From NCBI RefSeq assembly GCF_018070575.1, contig NZ_JAGPXN010000010.1, forward strand, positions 1 to 64,000: a stretch of DNA of 64,000 bases, written 5' to 3'. The notes under the pieces are model-generated. The model was given only the letters and a program-made list of their open reading frames with translations, was not told the DNA's origin and searched no databases. The position numbers and the translations under genes are program-made. Origin of the DNA: Micromonospora sp. C31. GTDB lineage: Bacteria; Actinomycetota; Actinomycetes; Mycobacteriales; Micromonosporaceae. Below, in pieces: positions 59,943 to 64,000 of the stretch (positions are counted from its first letter, which is position 1; each line of letters begins with the position of its first letter).

Positions 59943-60923
59943 TCAGCGGCCGGGGCGGGGCGCGGTCGGCGCGAGGGCGGCGACTCCGACCGCGGCCAGG
60001 GTCAGCGCCGCGCCGAGCAGGGTGACGGGGCCCGGGCGGGAGGCCGCCGTGGGCAGCAGCAGGTCCAGCAGTACGGCGCCGACGATCTGCCCGGCGATGG
60101 TGGCCAGGCCGAGCAGCAGCACGCCGGTGAACCGGACGATCGCCGCGGCGACCGCGATGAACACGATCCCGATCGGCCCGCCCAGGTAGAGCCACGGTTC
60201 GGCCGGTGCGCCGCCCGCCGGCCAGCCGCGCACGGCGAGGTCCACGGCGAAGGCGACCAGCAGGGCCGCCGTGCCGACGGTGAAGTTGACCAGCGTGGCG
60301 GTCAGCACGCTACCGGAGGCCATCCGTACCCGGCCGTTGACGGCCTGCTGCCAGGCGATGCCCACCCCGGCGAGCAGCGGCAGCAGGGCCAGCCCGAGGG
60401 TGCCGGGGTCGCCGAGCCGGTCGCCGACGGCCAGCAGGACCGCGACCACGGTCAGCGCCGCACCGGCCAGCCGCCGGCCGGTGACCGGCTGAGGGCCGCT
60501 CGGGCCGACCCCGGCCCGGTCGACGGCCAGGCTGCTGCCGGACTGGCCGGCCACCACCGCGACCGTGAAGACCGCCACACCGAGGGTGCCGATGGTCAGC
60601 CCCTGGGCGGCGACCAGGAACGCCCCGCACACCCCGCCGAGGCACTGCCACGGCCGCAACGTGCCGTCGGTGAGCGCGCCGCGCAGGGCGACCAGCCCCC
60701 GCCGCCCACGCGGGGTGGCGGGGACCAGCACCACCAGCACCAGCAGGCCGAGGCCGAACGAGACGACCGCGGCGGCGATGCCGTCGGCCAGGCGTACGCC
60801 CAACTCGCCGTTGATCCGGGACTGCACGGCCACGGCCAGCCCGGAGGCGACCGCGAGGCCCACGCCGGTGATCCGGCGGGCCGCCGGCAGAGCCGGCGGG
60901 GCCAGCGTCCCGGCGACGCTCAC
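59943..60923 (-). CDS. DMT superfamily transporter, YdcZ (DUF606) type
   Basis: The 326-residue protein has ten hydrophobic segments arranged as two DUF606 repeats, with [12 protein letters not shown] and [14 protein letters not shown] as equivalent helices. The transported compound is unknown. Its GTG start overlaps the glpX stop by 4 bases (GTGA), so it is translationally coupled to glpX. Confidence 0.9.
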   Translation of the reverse strand: MSVAGTLAPPALPAARRITGVGLAVASGLAVAVQSRINGELGVRLADGIAAAVVSFGLGLLVLVVLVPATPRGRRGLVALRGALTDGTLRPWQCLGGVCGAFLVAAQGLTIGTLGVAVFTVAVVAGQSGSSLAVDRAGVGPSGPQPVTGRRLAGAALTVVAVLLAVGDRLGDPGTLGLALLPLLAGVGIAWQQAVNGRVRMASGSVLTATLVNFTVGTAALLVAFAVDLAVRGWPAGGAPAEPWLYLGGPIGIVFIAVAAAIVRFTGVLLLGLATIAGQIVGAVLLDLLLPTAASRPGPVTLLGAALTLAAVGVAALAPTAPRPGR

Positions 60924-61951
60924 TCCTGCTCGGCCAGCGGGCGGCCGTCGAAGTCGACCGCCGAGTAGAGCGCGAGCTTCTCCAGCCGGTGGTACGAGTC
61001 GATGACCCGGATCGTGCCGCTCTTCGAGCGCATGACGATCGACTGCGTGTACGCGCCGCCGGCCCGGTAGCGGACGCCGCGCAGCAGGTCGCCGGAGGTG
61101 ACGCCGGTGGCCACGAAGAAGCAGTTGTCGCCGGTGACGAGGTCGTCGGTGCTGAGCACCCGGTCCAGGTCGTGCCCGGCGGCGAGCGCCTTCTCCCGCT
61201 CCTCGGCGTCGCGCGGCCAGAGCTTGGCCTGCATCGCCCCGCCCATGCACTTCAGCGCGCACGCGGAGATGATGCCCTCGGGGGTGCCGCCGATGCCCAT
61301 CAGCACGTCGACGTCGGACTCGCCCCGGGCTGCCGCGATGGAGCCGGCGATGTCGCCGTCGGAGATGAACCGGATGCCCGCCCCGGCCCGCCGGATCTGC
61401 GTGACCAGGTCGTCGTGGCGGCTGCGGTCCAGCACGCAGACCGTCACCTCGGAGACGTCGGTGCCCTTGACCTTGGCGATGCGGCGCAGGTTCTCGGCCA
61501 CCCCGGCGTTGATGTCCACCACGTCGGCGTACGCCGGTCCGACGGCGAGCTTCTCCATGTAGAAGACCGCGCTCGGGTCGAACATCGCACCCCGCTCGGA
61601 GACGGCGAGCACCGCCACCGCGTTCGGCATGCCCTTGCTCATCAGCGTGGTGCCGTCGACCGGGTCGACCGCGACGTCCACCTCCGGGCCGGTGCCGTCG
61701 CCGACCTCCTCGCCGTTGAAGAGCATCGGCGCGTTGTCCTTCTCACCCTCACCGATCACCACGACGCCCCGCATGGGGATCGAGTTGATCAGCTTGCGCA
61801 TCGCGTCGACGGCGGCTCCGTCGCCGCCCTCCTTGTCGCCCCGGCCGACCCAGCGCCCGGCGGCCATCGCGGCGGCCTCGGTGACCCGGACCAGGTCGAG
61901 GGCGAGGTTGCGGTCGAGATCCTGCGGGATCCGGGTCCTGGTGTTCGTCAT
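60920..61951 (-). CDS. glpX: Class II fructose-1,6-bisphosphatase (GlpX)
   Basis: The 343-residue enzyme has [39 protein letters not shown] (metal site) and [20 protein letters not shown]. It removes the 1-phosphate in gluconeogenesis and is the usual actinobacterial FBPase. ATG 61951 has GAGGAGGAG upstream. It is divergent from a DUF4245 gene, a common neighbour in actinobacteria. Together with pckG it covers the irreversible steps of gluconeogenesis. Confidence 0.96.
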   Translation of the reverse strand: MTNTRTRIPQDLDRNLALDLVRVTEAAAMAAGRWVGRGDKEGGDGAAVDAMRKLINSIPMRGVVVIGEGEKDNAPMLFNGEEVGDGTGPEVDVAVDPVDGTTLMSKGMPNAVAVLAVSERGAMFDPSAVFYMEKLAVGPAYADVVDINAGVAENLRRIAKVKGTDVSEVTVCVLDRSRHDDLVTQIRRAGAGIRFISDGDIAGSIAAARGESDVDVLMGIGGTPEGIISACALKCMGGAMQAKLWPRDAEEREKALAAGHDLDRVLSTDDLVTGDNCFFVATGVTSGDLLRGVRYRAGGAYTQSIVMRSKSGTIRVIDSYHRLEKLALYSAVDFDGRPLAEQE

Positions 61952-62103
61952 GACGGCTCCTCCTCGCGACGTTGCGGGGCGGCAGGGTGCGGCGTCGCCG
62001 CTGCCGGCTTTGTCGCTGATCCTCACACGATGGCCCACCCGGTGCGGGGGCGGGGCGGTGATGGCCCGGATACGGCCGGTCGGGCGGCTGCGAAGATGGC
62101 AGG

Positions 62104-62817
62104 GTGGAAGCCGCACAGCCTGCCGACCGTGTACCCGCCGACGCGACCCCGCCGGACGGCCAGCCGCCGGTCGTCCCGACCCGGGCCGCCGCCGTACCCG
62201 AGGGGGAGCCGGCGCTGGTCGAGCCCGCCGGCGCGGCGGGGGCGTCCCCGCCCGACGGCGTGGCGGAGACCGGCGAGCGGCCCGCGCCGCCGCCGGCGGT
62301 CGACACCCGCAAGTCGGAACGCTCGCCGAAGGACATGGCGATCTCCCTGCTCGTGCTGCTGGTCCCGATCGCCCTGCTGGTCGCCTTCTACCGGGGGTTC
62401 CTCGGCGGCGAGCAGCCGACGACCGTCGACCCGGCACCCGCCATCGAGTCGGCGCGGGCCGCCGACGCCTTTCCGGTCAGCGAACCGGCGGAGCTGGGCG
62501 ACGGGTGGAGCACGGTCAGTGCGAACTTCCAGACCGTCGAGGGCGGGTCGAGCCTCCGGCTGGGCTATCTCACGCCGGAGGGGCGGGGCGCCCAGCTGGT
62601 GCAGAGCAGCGTGCCGCCGGAGCGGCTGCTGCCGGCCGAGCTGACCGCCGAGGGGCAACCGCAGGGCCAGACCGATCTGGGCGGGCGCACCTGGCAGCGG
62701 TACACCGCCCGGGGCAACGAGCAGGCGTTGGTCCTGCTCGAACCGGACCGGACCGTGATCGTGGTCGGCGACGCCCGGGACAACGAGCTGCGGCACCTGG
62801 CCACCGCGATCCGGTAG
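62104..62817 (+). CDS. DUF4245 membrane protein
   Basis: The 237-residue product has a Pro/Ala-rich N-terminus (about 1-70), one membrane helix (about 78-97) with [22 protein letters not shown], and an extracellular DUF4245 domain (about 115-237) with [10 protein letters not shown] and [15 protein letters not shown]. Its function is unknown, but the neighbourhood with glpX is conserved. The start is GTG 62104, with no clear ribosome site. Confidence 0.85.
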   Translation: MEAAQPADRVPADATPPDGQPPVVPTRAAAVPEGEPALVEPAGAAGASPPDGVAETGERPAPPPAVDTRKSERSPKDMAISLLVLLVPIALLVAFYRGFLGGEQPTTVDPAPAIESARAADAFPVSEPAELGDGWSTVSANFQTVEGGSSLRLGYLTPEGRGAQLVQSSVPPERLLPAELTAEGQPQGQTDLGGRTWQRYTARGNEQALVLLEPDRTVIVVGDARDNELRHLATAIR

Positions 62818-62931
62818 CCGCCCCGGAAACCGCACCCCCCAGGTGTCGGTCGGATCGGCTACGCTGCCCCGGCTCACTGCCCGGCGGCTGAAGCCTGCCG
62901 GGCGCTTTCCGTTCTCCGAAGAGAGACAACT

Positions 62932-63738
62932 GTGAACATTCGACGGTGGAGCGTCGGCGTGCTCGCCGCCACCCTGCTCGTGCCCGGCCTGGCTGCCTGC
63001 AAGTCGGACGAATCCGCGCCGGCCGGCGCGGGCGCTGCGGCGTCGGCCGTGCCGGCCGACCCGAAGGAGGCGCTGATCGCCTCCACGAAGGAGATCGAGA
63101 AGGGCAACTTCACCTTCACGCTGGCCGGTGCCGGGTTGAGCGGCAGGGGCCTGGTACACAAGCCCAGCAACAGCGCCCAGTTCAGCATGAAGTTCGACGA
63201 CGGCTCCGGCACGTCGATGGGCATGGAGCTGATCTACATCGAGCCGGACAGCTGGGTGCTGCTCGACCTGGGCGAGCTGGGCGCCATGATCCCGGGCGCG
63301 GCGAAGTGGAAGGGCAAGTACCAGCACCTCGACCAGTCCAAGGTCAAGGGCGCCGGCGAGCTCAGCCGCTACATGGAGGAAGTCGACCCGGCCGGCAGCG
63401 CGAAGCTGACCAAGGGCATCACCGAGGTGCAGAAGACCGCCGAGGGCAGCTACACCGGCAAGCTCGACGTGTCCGCCGCGGGCGACGCCGCCACCCTGGA
63501 CGCCGACCTGGTCAAGGCCCTCGGTGCGCAGGCCAAGGCGCTGCCCTTCACCGCCAAGCTGGACGCGGAGGGCCGCCTCACCGAGCTGGTCATCTCCGTG
63601 CCGGGCGCCGGCGAGACCGAGGCGCACGACATCAAGATCACGTACGCGGACTACGGCAACGCCACCGCCGCGCAGAAGCCGTCGGCCGACAAGGTGGTCG
63701 AGGCGTCCCCCGAGACGTACGAGATGTTCAAGGAGTAA
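62932..63738 (+). CDS. LppX/LprG-like lipoprotein
   Basis: The 268-residue protein has a signal with lipobox LAAC (Cys23) and a domain resembling mycobacterial LppX/LprAFG lipid-binding proteins: FTLAGAGLSGRGLVH, MELIYIEPDSWVLLDLG. Such proteins carry lipids or sense envelope components on the outer face of the membrane. GTG 62932 is preceded by GAAGAGAG. A strong terminator follows. Confidence 0.85.
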   Translation: MNIRRWSVGVLAATLLVPGLAACKSDESAPAGAGAAASAVPADPKEALIASTKEIEKGNFTFTLAGAGLSGRGLVHKPSNSAQFSMKFDDGSGTSMGMELIYIEPDSWVLLDLGELGAMIPGAAKWKGKYQHLDQSKVKGAGELSRYMEEVDPAGSAKLTKGITEVQKTAEGSYTGKLDVSAAGDAATLDADLVKALGAQAKALPFTAKLDAEGRLTELVISVPGAGETEAHDIKITYADYGNATAAQKPSADKVVEASPETYEMFKE

Positions 63739-63749
63739 CAGCGACACAC

Positions 63750-63779
63750 GAGACGGGGCGGCTTCGGCCGCCCCGTCTC
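63750..63779 (+). terminator. 13-bp hairpin with TTCG tetraloop
   Basis: Positions 63750-63762 and 63767-63779 pair perfectly (GAGACGGGGCGGC) around TTCG, 12 bases after the lipoprotein stop. Confidence 0.88.
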
Positions 63780-63979
63780 CGCTTCCGGGTCACCCGACCG
63801 GGGCAACCGGACGACCCGGTGATTGTGCGACGTGGCGACAGGGAACAGGAGTGGGGCGAACCCGGACCGGTCGCCCCGGCAACCGGCCCGACGGGGTTCG
63901 CGCGGCGCAGCCGACGTGGTGCGTCGCCCGGTTTCCGGCCGCCGACAGGTGCGTCGGGTGACCCACGTGGGAGACACGT

Positions 63980-64000
63980 ATGACTGTTCGACGCCTGAGC
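63980..64000 (+). CDS. Start of a gene cut by the window edge
   Basis: ATG at 63980 opens MTVRRLS and runs to the edge. GGGAGA lies eight bases upstream, partly inside the palindrome CCCACGTGGG (63962-63971). Too short to identify. Confidence 0.45.

Noticed and set aside
63800..63979. Two GGCAACCGG repeats (63802-63810 and 63878-63886) upstream of the edge gene, reminiscent of the CGGCAACC element in SAM riboswitches.
   Set aside because: The rest of the SAM-I or SAM-IV consensus and a pairing scheme could not be found by eye, and the downstream gene is unknown. A covariance search with a longer window would decide.

Overview
The window is very GC-rich, almost free of intergenic space, and carries genes on both strands in short operons. 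Gene content (GlpX next to a DUF4245 protein, GTP-type PEP carboxykinase, LpdA-type flavoprotein, SigE-family sigma factor, acyl-CoA carboxylase epsilon subunit, two PASTA-less Ser/Thr kinases, mycosin) indicates an actinobacterium. Short intergenic repeats that I remember from Micromonospora genomes make Micromonosporaceae, most likely Micromonospora, the best guess. It reads as chromosomal core sequence with a few accessory insertions. No rRNA, tRNA, transposase, integrase or CRISPR array was seen.

Layout. 1-12.9 kb: phosphohexomutase, a membrane Ser/Thr kinase, a stand-alone methylmalonyl-CoA-mutase-type large subunit, an M20 amidohydrolase, a DUF4349 lipoprotein, a metallo-hydrolase, two proteins of unclear role, a GNAT enzyme and a GGCT-fold protein. 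13-17 kb: LpdA, DedA, and a truncated threonyl-tRNA synthetase paralogue preceded by what looks like a threonine attenuator (leaderless 17-residue peptide with three consecutive Thr codons, then a 16-bp GC hairpin). 17-22 kb: a heterodimeric ABC exporter with its MarR regulator, then a TetR regulator. 22-31 kb: GuaB1, a LysE exporter with divergent LysR, the biotinylated acyl-CoA carboxylase alpha subunit, a DrrAB-like exporter and an MFS transporter. 31-36 kb: O-methyltransferase, Maf, a lower-GC three-gene module resembling type VII secretion cargo plus mycosin, the carboxylase epsilon subunit, and a second Ser/Thr kinase. 38-46.5 kb: GH25 lysozyme, Uma2 protein, M50-like protease, SigE-family sigma factor with a membrane partner, carboxylase beta subunit, biotin ligase, PH-domain protein, two GtrA proteins. 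46.5-64 kb: PEP carboxykinase, an isoprenoid pair (geranylgeranyl-reductase-like enzyme and short cis-prenyltransferase), trehalose phosphatase, an XRE-regulator locus with direct repeats and tiny coupled ORFs, PIN-PhoH protein, a CRP-site-preceded transglycosylase, rhomboid protease, ferredoxin-NADP reductase-like protein, YdcZ-type transporter, GlpX, and a lipoprotein. A gene begins at the right edge.

How the parts connect. Acyl-CoA carboxylase alpha (25.5-27.3 kb), epsilon (35.5 kb), beta (41.9-43.5 kb) and biotin ligase (43.6 kb) form one functional set scattered over 19 kb; the mycosin module lies between epsilon and maf, where I would expect close neighbours. The carboxylase and the mutase both belong to propionyl/methylmalonyl-CoA metabolism. 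PEP carboxykinase, GlpX and the phosphohexomutase are gluconeogenic. Many genes have a -10 hexamer 6-8 nt before the start codon, consistent with leaderless mRNAs.

All calls come from reading the sequence and remembered family features. No database search, folding program or codon statistic was run.
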